A stretch of 42,695 nucleotides of DNA from a virus: the IMG/VR virus record IMGVR_UViG_3300036832_001439, positions 1 through 42,695 of that record; one strand, written 5' to 3'. The position numbers and the translations under genes were made by a program. Each line of letters opens with the position of its first letter. Positions within the stretch are counted from its first letter, which is position 1. The notes beneath the pieces were generated by a model. It did no database searches. It saw only the letters and a program-made list of their open reading frames with translations, and was not told the DNA's origin. Positions 16,501 to 24,125 of this stretch are shown here, one piece after another.

Positions 16501-19500
16501 GTGGCAGCGCACGCCCACGCACCGTGCCGTAGCCCGGCACATTCACCGGTGTGGTGGCCGGCGCTCGGGTCCGTACCTGGCCGTATTGGGGCACGTTGAC
16601 CGTCGGACCGCTACCGGTGACCGAACCTCCCTGCACGGCAACAGCCGCGCCGAGGATCTCGGCACGCAAAACGTTGGATATCTGAGTCCGGGCCGCGCCG
16701 CTGGACGCGGCGGACTGCAGGTTGAGCACCCCGAGTGGGGTGGTGCTGCGATCCCGCGCGCGCTGTGAGCCCTTGGACTCCCACGCGTCGTTGAAGGTCA
16801 GCGCGGTACCAGCGGCACGCTTGATGTTGTCGATGTAGTCCTTGCCCAGCGTGTTGAAGGTCTGGTATGCGACCGTCAGCGCCTGCGGCGCCTGGGTGAA
16901 CTTGTTCGTCGCGTCCGAGAGCGACTGGTAGTACTTCTTGGCCTCCGGGATGTTGTCCGGCAGCAGATGTTCCAGTTGCTGGCGCAGGTTCTGCTGCTGG
17001 GTCGCGGTCAGCGGGCCACCACCGGGCCGGCTGATCTGGGTCAGGATGGTGGACTGCAGCTGGGCGATCTGCTCGGTGGTGGTCGACTTCGACTTCGGGT
17101 CGTAGCCCGCTGCCTTGAACGCGGCATCGGTCGATGCAGCGATCTCTGCCTTGCCGAAGGCCGGCGCGTTGGTTGCCAGACCACCCTGGGAGATCTTCTT
17201 CGCGGCAGCGGTCGCTGCATCTGTCATGCTCTTGAGCGAGGTGGTGGCACCGCCGGTGGCGGCGTTGAACGAGTTCAGTGAACCGACGGTGGAGCCGGCC
17301 ATCTTCTCCATGTCGTCTGTGCCGATTTGCTTGTTGCGATTTTGATAAGCGGAATAGAGCATCGGGCCGCCGATGAGCGCCCCGGTGATCGCCATCCCCC
17401 ACGGGCCGCCCAACGCGCCCATCAGCCCGGCGCCGGCCCGCATCCCACCGCGCGCCAGGCCGCCGATGGCCGAAGCACCCATCGCTGCGCCGGCGGTCGC
17501 TGCTCGCCCGGCCAGCACTCGCAGCGAAGCCGAGGCCTCATTGGCCGCGGCAGCCTCGGCGTCGTTGGCTCCCGTCTGCCGGGTCGATGCGCCCACCGCG
17601 GCATCCGAGACACCGACCAGCTTCTTCCCCAGCGCGCTGAACTGCGCCCCGACGTTCTTGGCCGCATTCGACATGCTCACGCCGAAGCTGCCCATGATCT
17701 TCTGGGTGCGGGTCATCTCCGCGCCCATCGCGGCCTGTGCGGCCCGCGCGCTGTCCCCGGCCGCGGTGGCACCCGGAGTGGCGCCGCCCATCGGGAACAC
17801 CCGCCGGCCGGCCGCATTGAGGAACGGCAACCCGGGTGTCGTTGACGGCCGGTTCAGCGCCTGCTCGGCAGCACCGCCGATGCCACCGGTGGCCATCGCG
17901 CCGACCCCGCGGATCAGCTGGCCGGCCGGGTTGAAGTACATCATGTTGGCTGCGCCCATCGCGCCCCGCCCGGCCAGGCCCAGCGTGCGACGGAAGAACC
18001 CGGCGGCAGCGCCCGGCTCTTGCTCGGGGAGGTAGCGCCCGGCCTGGCGACCCATGAAGGCCCCGCCGCCGTAGATGCCGCGGCGGATCAGGCCGGGCGA
18101 GCCCGGCTGGTCGCGCGGGATCATCATCGAGCGCTGAGCCGCCGACATGGTCGCCGTGGTGCCCTGCGCCTCGGCCCGCACCCCGCGCATCCCGTCGCGT
18201 ATCCCGCTGACCATGGACACACCGGTCTTGCTGAAGATCAGTGTCCACAGGATGCCCAGGTGGGCCAGCACCGGCACCAGGGTGAGCAGGGCTCCGCCCA
18301 GCGCAATGACCGGCGCAGCAGCCGCGGCCAGCACGCCCATGGCTTCCATCAGCTGGTGGATGCCGGGCATGTTGGCGAACTTCTCGAAACCCTGCAGGAC
18401 GAAGTTGACGCCCTTGACCACAGCGGTGAAGACCTTCTCCAGCGCTGCGAACGGACCGGTCACCAGGTCCTGGATGGTGTGGCCCACCTTGGTGAGTTGG
18501 GCGTCCAGGTCGTTCATCGACGCAGCGGTGCCCTTGGTCAGGTCACCGGGCTTGGCGCTGGCGGCGATGCCCAGGCCCTCGGCCAGCCCGCCGCCCTGGG
18601 AGACCCGCTGGATGGCGTTGAGCGAGCGCACGCCGTCCAGGCCGATGCTCTGCAGGAACTGCAGGGCCTGCGGGCCGCGCTTGTTCAGCGACTCGAACAG
18701 GCCGTTCATCGCCTCGGCGGGGTTGGTCTTGACCAGCTTGGTCATCGCGTCGGTGCTGACCCCGAGCAGGTCCGCGAACTGCTTGATCTGCGGGTTGCCG
18801 GTCTGCACGTCGTTGGTCAGCAAGGTGGCGATCTGGCCGAAGGCGTTGGCCGCCGCCTGGGAGTCCGCGCCGGCCTTGCTGAACGCGCCGGACACACCCA
18901 GCAGCTGGGTCTCGTTGAGCCCGAGCAGCTTGCCCAGCGGCTGGATGGCCTGGGCGAACTGGGTGATCCCGGTGGCGCTGGTGCCCATCTTGGCGGACAG
19001 GTTCGCCACCGAGGAGGCGTACTGGTTGATCTGGTTCGGGTCCAGCGAGTTGCCCATCGAGCGGGTCAGCCCGATCAGTGAGTTGGCCAGCCCCGGGCCG
19101 GACTCCCCAGTGATCATTTGTAGCTGGGTGAAGGTCTTGGTGAGCTTCTCGATGTTGGCCGTGCCCTGCACGCCGAGCGCCGAGATGGTGGTCATCAGCG
19201 CGGTGATCTGCTGCTGTGGTTGGCCCAGGTTGGCCGAGAGCGTGCGGACGTTCTGGGACAGCTTGTTGACGTCGGTGGCGCCGTTGCCGACCAGGGCCAC
19301 CTGCGCGCGCACCTGGCGCAGCTGGGCATCCACCTGGGCCAGTGCGGTGACCGCGCCGCCGATGGCCGCCATCGAGCCGGCGCCGAAGATTTCCAGCTTG
19401 CGACCGGCGCTCTTGAAGACGTTGTCCATCGCCTTGTTGAGCGAGTTCAGCTTGTCGATCAGGCCATCGGTGGAGGTCTGCGCCTGGCCCATCGAGGCCT

Positions 19501-19561
19501 GGTACTGAGCGACGTTCGCGGTCAGGACGACATTCGGGTCGGTGGCGTTCGGGGCGCTCAT
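13547..19561 (-). CDS. Tape measure protein with tail lysozyme and degenerate M23 domains
   Basis: ATG 19561 overlaps the chaperone stop (ATGA). At 2004 aa it is the longest gene, as expected for the ruler of tail length. Residues 1-390 match the phage tape-measure/minor-tail N-terminus (FTQLQMITGE, LGLNETQLLGVSGAFSKAGA). Hydrophobic, Ala/Gly-rich segments at about 394-445 and 690-745 may enter the host membrane. Two blocks of 11-residue repeats (1276-1363 and 1477-1553) form a predicted coiled rod. A phage-tail lysozyme-type domain follows (about 1618-1710, with HESNFNP at 1644-1650, E1645 the likely acid), then an M23 peptidase-like domain (about 1757-1860). The M23 His position is D1767 (DQGVD) and no HxH is present, so that domain is probably inactive. 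The C-terminus contains a GERGPEAVLPL motif common at tape measure ends. Confidence 0.92.
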   Translation of the reverse strand: MSAPNATDPNVVLTANVAQYQASMGQAQTSTDGLIDKLNSLNKAMDNVFKSAGRKLEIFGAGSMAAIGGAVTALAQVDAQLRQVRAQVALVGNGATDVNKLSQNVRTLSANLGQPQQQITALMTTISALGVQGTANIEKLTKTFTQLQMITGESGPGLANSLIGLTRSMGNSLDPNQINQYASSVANLSAKMGTSATGITQFAQAIQPLGKLLGLNETQLLGVSGAFSKAGADSQAAANAFGQIATLLTNDVQTGNPQIKQFADLLGVSTDAMTKLVKTNPAEAMNGLFESLNKRGPQALQFLQSIGLDGVRSLNAIQRVSQGGGLAEGLGIAASAKPGDLTKGTAASMNDLDAQLTKVGHTIQDLVTGPFAALEKVFTAVVKGVNFVLQGFEKFANMPGIHQLMEAMGVLAAAAAPVIALGGALLTLVPVLAHLGILWTLIFSKTGVSMVSGIRDGMRGVRAEAQGTTATMSAAQRSMMIPRDQPGSPGLIRRGIYGGGAFMGRQAGRYLPEQEPGAAAGFFRRTLGLAGRGAMGAANMMYFNPAGQLIRGVGAMATGGIGGAAEQALNRPSTTPGLPFLNAAGRRVFPMGGATPGATAAGDSARAAQAAMGAEMTRTQKIMGSFGVSMSNAAKNVGAQFSALGKKLVGVSDAAVGASTRQTGANDAEAAAANEASASLRVLAGRAATAGAAMGASAIGGLARGGMRAGAGLMGALGGPWGMAITGALIGGPMLYSAYQNRNKQIGTDDMEKMAGSTVGSLNSFNAATGGATTSLKSMTDAATAAAKKISQGGLATNAPAFGKAEIAASTDAAFKAAGYDPKSKSTTTEQIAQLQSTILTQISRPGGGPLTATQQQNLRQQLEHLLPDNIPEAKKYYQSLSDATNKFTQAPQALTVAYQTFNTLGKDYIDNIKRAAGTALTFNDAWESKGSQRARDRSTTPLGVLNLQSAASSGAARTQISNVLRAEILGAAVAVQGGSVTGSGPTVNVPQYGQVRTRAPATTPVNVPGYGTVRGRALPPDQPSSILGGGGAGIGGTGAWFKALATKLGLPAEYGNVTNLQDFVAKMFASKDKNVVNEATRIFGKKGEIDYSDPQKALKQMQDSQDANRAAMAAQEKNIRQYAFKAFDLQSIGIKAGSQGAKDIGDVLGGSKSQDPITYSRAVDAAADSLTKAGMSATDSTAAFSKWSAGLDQSQPATKQLTADVLDLTNKINDMKQSTMSAPQLLGSLRQQKAAIDPNDPNAPQERARIRDQQIQAQQGVYSQAQQYLLAMHSFNIQRQRSAEDYNLQVSRSTEQFNLQMERANFDYHKQVERSDTQFHLQQSRSETAFQLQMKQSTEDYNKSRARATRDFIYQEQQYVKGVAQSLDPYSQMQAQSVNDASMVLQNMSTQNQAYKDAGKQLDALRKMGLSQNAIDVLGLSDPKNIQQLARTYSDLAANPTLIKSYNDSIKGRLKWTKGLATDQSSTEWRNMKHQFDTAANDAKTDFDNAMSRAEKAFKLQEKNAQTDFQTITQQNADDFKEQTQNSEHDFNVQMTNMRTDYETSLKRSLHDVNDFATEAYGTANQIMARALATSKGNLHAFFQAAEDEFHSVNITYSGSGSGGGGAGGANPFTGNKGKVYAGLAAAGFSETAIAGLMGNIVHESNFNPTASDGTAYGIVQWQGNRLAALQRYANAHHKPISDLQTQINFMVAELKGGGYVSAGQLNAEPSAALAANLINAKYEVSGDKTNKRPASATAYYAQIHAANASNSHKPVSASLHRGRTDQGVDWTGAGSVYAVGPGKIVNLHNSGWPGAGAFITLKLDHPLSGGRGYVYYAEDIRPSVRIGQHVAGGATIGKATGGSTGIEIGWAAPPGTTGETLAASRGHQAPGADPGERPSPEGKDFAKVYLAEGGVVHGGRTAHLGERGPEAVLPLNQRGVDFILHLAQQMNHAAGSARMGRQYASPVAQTINHTHVDSSTNFTGEITVQAQDPNAMAVALQNKARLRALTNPGLATASQAGV
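14903..15133 (-). repeat. Second hendecad repeat block in the tape measure gene
   Basis: Seven consecutive 11-residue units (residues 1477-1553), each opening with Phe or Tyr: FDTAANDAKTD, FDNAMSRAEKA, FKLQEKNAQTD, FQTITQQNADD, FKEQTQNSEHD, FNVQMTNMRTD, YETSLKRSLHD. Most end in D. Confidence 0.9.
15473..15736 (-). repeat. First hendecad repeat block in the tape measure gene
   Basis: Eight consecutive 11-residue units (residues 1276-1363): FNIQRQRSAED, YNLQVSRSTEQ, FNLQMERANFD, YHKQVERSDTQ, FHLQQSRSETA, FQLQMKQSTED, YNKSRARATRD, FIYQEQQYVKG. A consensus is [FY]-N-L-Q-x-x-R-S-x-x-[DQ]. The period of 11 predicts a right-handed coiled coil. Confidence 0.92.
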
Positions 19562-20426
19562 TTACCCGCCGCCTCCTTCGCGTTCTGCCGGTCCCGGCGG
19601 GCCAATCTGTTGGCGAGCATGGCCCGTTTGGCTGCATCCATCGTCCCAGGACGTTCCAGTTCCACCGTGACACCCGGGCCGATGTCCTGCCCCTCGCGGG
19701 CGATCTCCTTGTAGTAGCAGCCCAGGCAGGTCTTCATCACCGGCTGGTAGGCGCGCTTGGTGCCACCCTGCGCCTCGTCCCACTCCCAGGCAGCGGTGCC
19801 GCACATCGAACAGCGCTCGGCTTCCTCGAACATGTAGGCCAGCGTCTTGGCCCGATCCTCGGCGTCCCACTCCATGAACGCCGAGTGCGGCATGCCGTTG
19901 TCGTTGCAGAAGCGCAGTTCGGCGTGGAAGATCCCGTCGTATCTCAGCCGAGCCCGGTAAAAGGGATGTCCAGCCCCTTGTTGCAGATCTCCACCGCCGC
20001 GGTGAACAGGCTCATCACCTCTCCCCGGTTCCAGTCCGAGGAGTTCCAGATCTGCAGGGTGTCCTGCTCGCTGATCTCCGGGTCCACGCACACCCGGGCG
20101 ATCAGCGCCGGCCCGAAGGTGTGGATGTTGTAGTTGGACCCCTCCGCGCGCTGCTCGGTGGTCGGCGGGTGCTTGGTCATCAACCGGTCGTAGTCGCGGG
20201 CGCCGATGGCTCGAAACAGCATGGTGACCTCGGTCAGTTCGCCGTCGTCACCGGGGATCTTGATCGGCACCTCGCGTTCGAGGTGGCGCTTCTTGACCAG
20301 CATGTCGAAGGTGGCCCGGTTGCGGGCCTCGCTGCGCTGGGCGTTCGCCGCAGCGAGTTCCTCAGTCGCCTTGGAGCCGGACTTGGAGATGCGTACGGTG
20401 TCTGCCACCTGGGCAGTATCAGTCAC
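19558..20426 (-). CDS. Tail assembly chaperone, long frameshift product (G-T)
   Basis: This product reads codons 1-156 of the 20426 frame, slips back one base at CCCTTTT (19959-19965), and continues from 19959 to the TGA at 19558. The result is about 289 aa. The extension carries a probable zinc site, CSMC ... CLGC, in a segment otherwise rich in charged helices. In siphoviruses such G/G-T pairs coat the tape measure before tail tube assembly; position directly before the tape measure gene fits exactly. In the database this should appear as a joined CDS. Confidence 0.85.
19944..20426 (-). CDS. Tail assembly chaperone, short product (G)
   Basis: GTG 20426 to TGA 19944, 160 aa. The binding site is weak; a nearby alternative start was not found. 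The protein (MLVKKRHLEREVPIKIPGDD, FRAIGARDYDRLMTKHPPT, a helical C-terminus ending FTGLG) is typical in size and composition for the upstream tail chaperone: RDYDRLMTKHPPT-like motifs recur in actinophage homologs. It binds the tape measure and recruits major tail protein by analogy. Confidence 0.85.
   Translation of the reverse strand: MTDTAQVADTVRISKSGSKATEELAAANAQRSEARNRATFDMLVKKRHLEREVPIKIPGDDGELTEVTMLFRAIGARDYDRLMTKHPPTTEQRAEGSNYNIHTFGPALIARVCVDPEISEQDTLQIWNSSDWNRGEVMSLFTAAVEICNKGLDIPFTGLG
19959..19965 (-). other. Programmed -1 frameshift slippery heptamer
   Basis: Minus-strand CCCTTTT, in zero frame C CCT TTT, is a perfect X-XXY-YYZ heptamer. It lies 12 bases before the zero-frame stop, and after a -1 slip the frame reads 133 further codons up to the tape measure start. 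Confidence 0.88.
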
Positions 20427-20508
20427 ACGGGCGAGAAATCAAGGAATGGGGAGCCGGGGCGGGAGTCTGGGCCAGTCACCGCTCCGGTCCCTGTCCTGGA
20501 TGGTGCGC

Positions 20509-20643
20509 CTAGCGGCGCCAGCGGCCACGAAAGATGTAGATCAGACCAAAGATCGCCAGCACCACGAGCACGATGATGAAGATCAGCCAGCCCAGACTCA
20601 GGCCCGAGGAACTGGCCGCCTGTAACTGTTCCGCCAGGTTCAT
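20509..20643 (-). CDS. 44-aa single-helix membrane protein
   Basis: ATG 20643 to TAG 20509 with GGGAAGG about 10 bases upstream. The product is MNLAEQLQAAS, then a hydrophobic helix of about 23 residues (around WLIFIIVLVVLAIFGLIYIF) and a basic end, RGRWRR. The pattern is a clear N-out/C-in single-pass protein. It sits between the major tail protein and chaperone genes. The role is unknown: it may be a small virion-assembly accessory, a superinfection-exclusion peptide or a holin-like peptide. Confidence 0.65.
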   Translation of the reverse strand: MNLAEQLQAASSSGLSLGWLIFIIVLVVLAIFGLIYIFRGRWRR

Positions 20644-20663
20644 GGCATGCAACCTTCCCTGCG

Positions 20664-21152
20664 TCAGGCGGCAACCACCGCGTCCTCGGCCGGCACCTCA
20701 GGCACCGATCCGGTCATGGTGAAGGTCATCGCAGTGTTGGAGGCCATGTTGGTCATCGCGCGGGACACGATGTAGACCGGCCAGACCTCGACGTCGTCGC
20801 CGGTCATCGGGATCTGCGCCGGTCCGGACCCGCCGAAGCGAGAGATGAAGAAGTAGCCGCGCTGCCCGCGGGGCAACGCCTTCCAGGCCGCGTCACCGTC
20901 GACACCAGGATCGTCGTCGCGGTAGAAGTCGGCGGTGAAGGTTGCCGTCGAGGTGCCGGGCACACTGGTCTCGAACAGCGAGCAGAACGCCGGCGTGGGC
21001 ACCGTGTTGCCGGTAGCGCTCGCGTTCAGCGACACGATCAGGCAGGTGAGGTCGACCGCAGCGGTAATCTCCGCCTCGGTGGGGGCTTCCAGGTCGGCAC
21101 ATGCGAGCCCGAAGCCGATCCAGGTGCGTTCGTTCGGAATCAACCGGGACAT
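20664..21152 (-). CDS. Major tail protein (tail tube subunit)
   Basis: ATG 21152 with AGAAGGAGTGGG upstream. The 162-aa, beta-rich protein (TATFTADFYRDDDPGVDG, GQRGYFFISRFGG, then FTMTGSVPEVP) matches the size and layout of siphovirus tail tube subunits; the FxMTGSVPE type ending is common among actinophage major tail proteins. It lies between the connector genes and the tail chaperones, the standard place. Forms stacked hexamers around the tape measure. Confidence 0.85.
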   Translation of the reverse strand: MSRLIPNERTWIGFGLACADLEAPTEAEITAAVDLTCLIVSLNASATGNTVPTPAFCSLFETSVPGTSTATFTADFYRDDDPGVDGDAAWKALPRGQRGYFFISRFGGSGPAQIPMTGDDVEVWPVYIVSRAMTNMASNTAMTFTMTGSVPEVPAEDAVVAA

Positions 21153-21214
21153 GTCCCACTCCTTCTGCCATCGGTGCTCTGGTTCATCAGACCATCTCCG
21201 TCACGTCATCCGGC

Positions 21215-21685
21215 TCAGGGAGCCAGGCCGGCCGCCCAGGCGGTTCCGGTCCAGTGCGCATCGCTGTTGTCGGCTGGCTTGACCGACTGACCGGTGGTCC
21301 ACGCCGTCGCCGGGCTGGCGGTCAGCCCGGTCATCGCGGCCAGGTTGGCCGGATGCGTCGCACCGGCCGGGGTGAAGGTGCCCGGCGTGCCCGCGGTGGC
21401 TCCGGTCGCCGGCACGCTCGGGTTGCTGGCCACCCAGTCCTTGGTGTCCCACAAGGCCTCGGACTGCGCCAGGATCTCGGCCGCGGCGCCGCTCAGCGTG
21501 GCGTTGGTGACGTCGATCCACTTCAACGCTGCGGTGGCGGCGTCGCCGAGGTTGTTGTCCTCGGTGGTCTTGGCCCAGCCGAGATCGAGCCACAGTGCCT
21601 CGGACTTGAGGCTCATGATCGTCGCCACCGGGGCGTTGGGCAGCGTGGCGAACTTGAGGTTCTCCGTGGATGCCGGTGCGGTCAT
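21215..21685 (-). CDS. Hypothetical virion-associated protein (156 aa)
   Basis: ATG 21685 overlaps the previous stop (ATGA). An Ala/Thr/Gly-rich chain with two W-D/WL motifs (ALWLDLGWAKTTED, ALWDTKDWVASNP) that may be two related small units, followed by a TPGTFTPAG turn-rich region and a WTGTAWAAG end. No known domain. Located just before the major tail gene, it may be a tail-tube accessory or decoration. Confidence 0.6.
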   Translation of the reverse strand: MTAPASTENLKFATLPNAPVATIMSLKSEALWLDLGWAKTTEDNNLGDAATAALKWIDVTNATLSGAAAEILAQSEALWDTKDWVASNPSVPATGATAGTPGTFTPAGATHPANLAAMTGLTASPATAWTTGQSVKPADNSDAHWTGTAWAAGLAP

Positions 21686-22008
21686 GACGCCGACCAGCCG
21701 TGGTTCTCCCACATTGCCTTCGACTTGGGCCCGCCAAGGACCTCGACCTCGCCCAACTCGCCGCTCATCTTGGTGACCGCCGCACTCGCGGCGGGAGCGC
21801 CACCGGGGCGATGGCGCGGCGCGTCGGCGGGCGGTGCTTCGGTAGCTTCGGGCGCTGCGCCAGGAGCATCGGGGGCCACCTGCGACACCGGCGCCTGAGC
21901 CGGGTCCGAGGTCTGGCCCACCGGCTGGGATGCGCCGGGCTGACCGGACTCTGCGCTGGCGGTTGCCGGCTGGTCGGTTGCGGTGGTGTCTGCCGGTGTC
22001 TCGGTCAT
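21682..22008 (-). CDS. Pro/Ala-rich small protein
   Basis: I chose ATG 22008 (ATGA overlap with the upstream stop) over GTG 22032, which gives 108 residues. The first 75 residues are Pro, Ala, Thr and Gln-rich and probably disordered. The C-terminus (GELGEVEVLGGPKSKAMWEN) is the only ordered-looking part. Proteins of this kind occur near the tail terminator in actinophages without known role. Possibly a flexible linker or assembly factor. Confidence 0.6.
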   Translation of the reverse strand: MTETPADTTATDQPATASAESGQPGASQPVGQTSDPAQAPVSQVAPDAPGAAPEATEAPPADAPRHRPGGAPAASAAVTKMSGELGEVEVLGGPKSKAMWENHGWSAS

Positions 22009-22508
22009 GAGAACAACTCCCTGCTGATCCACAATGTGACTGAATCGGTCTGCCCGTAGTAGGCCGGCTCGGTGGCGTCCACCCGCTGCACCGGCCCGAT
22101 CACCTGCTCGCGCGCCTGCTGCACCGCGTACCCGTCACCGTTGAGCATGACGGTTTGGCGCTCCAGCGTCACGGCAGCCGCGCGCGCCTCGTCGGCCATC
22201 CACTCGCACTGTTCGCGGCTGACCCCGAAGCTGGTCAGGGTGTAGGCCAGTTGCCAGTCGGCCTGGGTGTTGCCGAACGGCCCGGAGGAGATGGTTGCGC
22301 CACCGGGCACCAGCACCACGTACGGGACGAAGTTGGAGCCGTCGGCGTTGGGCTCACCAATCCAGCCACCGGCAGCGGGGGAGACCGCGTCGCCCACCGG
22401 CTTGCCAGTGATGGCCAGCTGGGTGAGCAACACATCGGTCAGAAAGCGGCGTCGTAACGGCGCCGGCACCGTCTGGGTGCGCCCGTTGCCCCGAAACCCC
22501 GCGGTCAT
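22005..22508 (-). CDS. Tail terminator-like protein
   Basis: ATG 22508 overlaps the previous stop (ATGA at 22505-22508). The 167-aa protein has the features of actinophage tail terminators: N-terminal VLLTQLAITGKPVGDAV, then YVVLVPGGATISSGPFG, a QLAYTLTSFGVSREQCEWMA strand-helix unit, and IGPVQRVDATEPAYYGQTDS. Its place, after gp10-like and before the tail tube, fits. It caps the tail tube and forms the head-tail joint. Confidence 0.75.
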   Translation of the reverse strand: MTAGFRGNGRTQTVPAPLRRRFLTDVLLTQLAITGKPVGDAVSPAAGGWIGEPNADGSNFVPYVVLVPGGATISSGPFGNTQADWQLAYTLTSFGVSREQCEWMADEARAAAVTLERQTVMLNGDGYAVQQAREQVIGPVQRVDATEPAYYGQTDSVTLWISRELFS

Positions 22509-23014
22509 GCCGCGGCCTGGGTAGGTCGGGATGCCGGCTGGTTCGGTCCGTAGTTGACATAACTACTGCCAAGCTCGCCCAGCGCCTGCCCGAACGGGGT
22601 GATGACCCGCTCGAAGGCCGGTCGCATGTACGGGTGCGGCGGCACCCCGGGATGCTTGACCATCTTGGCGTAGACGGTCCGCCCGCCGACCTTGAACACC
22701 AGCACGCCGCCAGGCTTCTTGGGCCGGATCGTGTAGACCGCACCGCCGAACTCGCCGCGGCTGGCGGTGCCGTACTCCATGTAGGCGGCATAGGGCTGGT
22801 GCGGGCCGATCACCGCGGTCAGCGCGGCCGGGTAGCTCACCGTGATCGAGTCGCGCAGCGCGCCGGTCCGCACCGGCGCCATGGTCTGGGCCACCTGGGC
22901 GATCTGCTGGCCGTAGGAGTGCACCAGCTTCTCGGCCGCGGTGGCGAAGCTCTGCCCGGATGCCGCGCCGAAGCGGGCGGACAGGTTGGTGAGATCTGCA
23001 AATGCCGCCGTCAT
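22505..23014 (-). CDS. HK97 gp10-like neck/tail completion protein
   Basis: ATG 23014 overlaps the previous stop (ATGA). The 169-aa protein has the family pattern: APVRTGALRDSI, then YAAYMEYGTA, and HPYMRPAFERV at the end, which matches HK97-gp10-like proteins that act at the head-tail junction. Length is normal for the family (about 130-180 aa). Confidence 0.85.
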   Translation of the reverse strand: MTAAFADLTNLSARFGAASGQSFATAAEKLVHSYGQQIAQVAQTMAPVRTGALRDSITVSYPAALTAVIGPHQPYAAYMEYGTASRGEFGGAVYTIRPKKPGGVLVFKVGGRTVYAKMVKHPGVPPHPYMRPAFERVITPFGQALGELGSSYVNYGPNQPASRPTQAAA

Positions 23015-23514
23015 CGCAGGCTGTCCTCGCCCCAGGCTGAACTGGCGCTGACCACCGACACGCTCATCCGCCGCGCGGCATACATCTGCCCGCCCAGCTG
23101 CACGTCCAGGATGCGGAAGTGGCGCCCGAGCAGCGCCGGGTCGCCGAACCCGTCGCGCAGCTGGTAGTCGAGCACCGAGGCGATGTCGTCGCGGCGCGGC
23201 ACCGGGTCGGTGTCCCACGGGATGGACATGTTGGTCTGGCTGAAGCTCATCTGGTCCTCGCCCGAGGAGATCACCATCGGGCCGGCGACCGTCCAGATCC
23301 GGGCCGGGCCCTGATAGACCGCCACGCCGATCTGCGAGGTGATCCCGCCGGTGGCCTCATCGAACGCGCCGGCGACCATCCGGGTGATCGCCACGGTGTA
23401 GTACATGTGCGCGGTGGCATGGCGACGCGCGTAGGAACGCGCCCACGGGCTGACCACCACCGGCGGCAGCGGGTTGTCGACCGGCTGATCGGGCGCGACC
23501 CACGGCGCACTCAC
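23011..23514 (-). CDS. Head-tail connector (stopper-like, DUF6093-type)
   Basis: ATG 23514 starts a 167-aa protein with a beta-rich centre (VYQGPARIWTVAGPMVISSG, DQMSFSQTNMSIPWDTDPVP) and a D-x-x-L-LGRHFRI ending. The VYQGPARI...SIPWD arrangement is typical of actinophage connector proteins of the DUF6093 type, in the stopper position. It should close the portal channel after packaging. It overlaps both neighbours by 4 bases. Confidence 0.75.
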   Translation of the reverse strand: MSAPWVAPDQPVDNPLPPVVVSPWARSYARRHATAHMYYTVAITRMVAGAFDEATGGITSQIGVAVYQGPARIWTVAGPMVISSGEDQMSFSQTNMSIPWDTDPVPRRDDIASVLDYQLRDGFGDPALLGRHFRILDVQLGGQMYAARRMSVSVVSASSAWGEDSLR

Positions 23515-24116
23515 GGCAACGGCCCGCTGGTCTGGGACGGCGGTCCCTCGATCACGTTGTTCGCCATCGCCGCGGTCGCTGCCGCCACCAGTCCGCGCGC
23601 CTGGGCCGCGACCGCACCGTAGGCGCGGCTGGAGTAGTCCAGCGCGGGCGGCAGGTAGGAGCCGCCGAAGTCCTGCTGGCCGGCCCGGAAGTTGTCGTGC
23701 ATGCCGACGCTGAAGACCAGCGGGCGGATCGAGTCGTCGTAGACCTCGCCGATCATGATGCCGCCGACGTCCGGACCCGCGCCCACGTCGGTACGCAGCC
23801 CGAGGGTGCGGATCTTCTCGCCGACCGTGTAGAACTTGGCCGCCAGCGAGTCGGCCGAGACCGACACGCCGTCCGCGGAGTAGGTGACCTCGCGGCTCAG
23901 TTCGGCCGCAATGGCCTCGGCTGCGGCTCCCGCTGCCTCGGTGACGTCGCCGTTGTACTTGGCCAGCAGATAGGCGATCTCGGCGTCGTTGAGGAAGTAC
24001 GCAGCCGGGTTGGTGTCCCCGACCAGGAAGCGAATCGCGTCTGCGTCGCTACTGGCCGGGTCACCTGAATAGCTGAACGGCCCGGTCGAGCGCAGGTCCG
24101 TTCCCGGGCTGCTCAT
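23511..24116 (-). CDS. Head-tail adaptor (gp6-like)
   Basis: ATG 24116 with AGGAGC upstream. The 201-aa protein opens with SDADAIRFLVGDTN and FLNDAEIAYLLAKYNG followed by an Ala-rich helix and YSADGVSVSADSLAAKF. This is the signature layout of the connector adaptor that docks on the portal. Gly/Ala-rich C-terminus is probably extended. Position and motif agree. Confidence 0.85.
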   Translation of the reverse strand: MSSPGTDLRSTGPFSYSGDPASSDADAIRFLVGDTNPAAYFLNDAEIAYLLAKYNGDVTEAAGAAAEAIAAELSREVTYSADGVSVSADSLAAKFYTVGEKIRTLGLRTDVGAGPDVGGIMIGEVYDDSIRPLVFSVGMHDNFRAGQQDFGGSYLPPALDYSSRAYGAVAAQARGLVAAATAAMANNVIEGPPSQTSGPLP

Positions 24117-24125
24117 GTGCTCCTC

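Noticed and set aside
18147-19508. 453-codon open frame on the plus strand opposite the tape measure gene
   Set aside because: Shadow; the opposite strand encodes the tape measure with clear motifs and coupled start.
19558-20091. Separate gene in the frame of the chaperone extension
   Set aside because: Its 5' part is a shadow of the zero frame; the frameshift signal gives a better explanation than an independent start.
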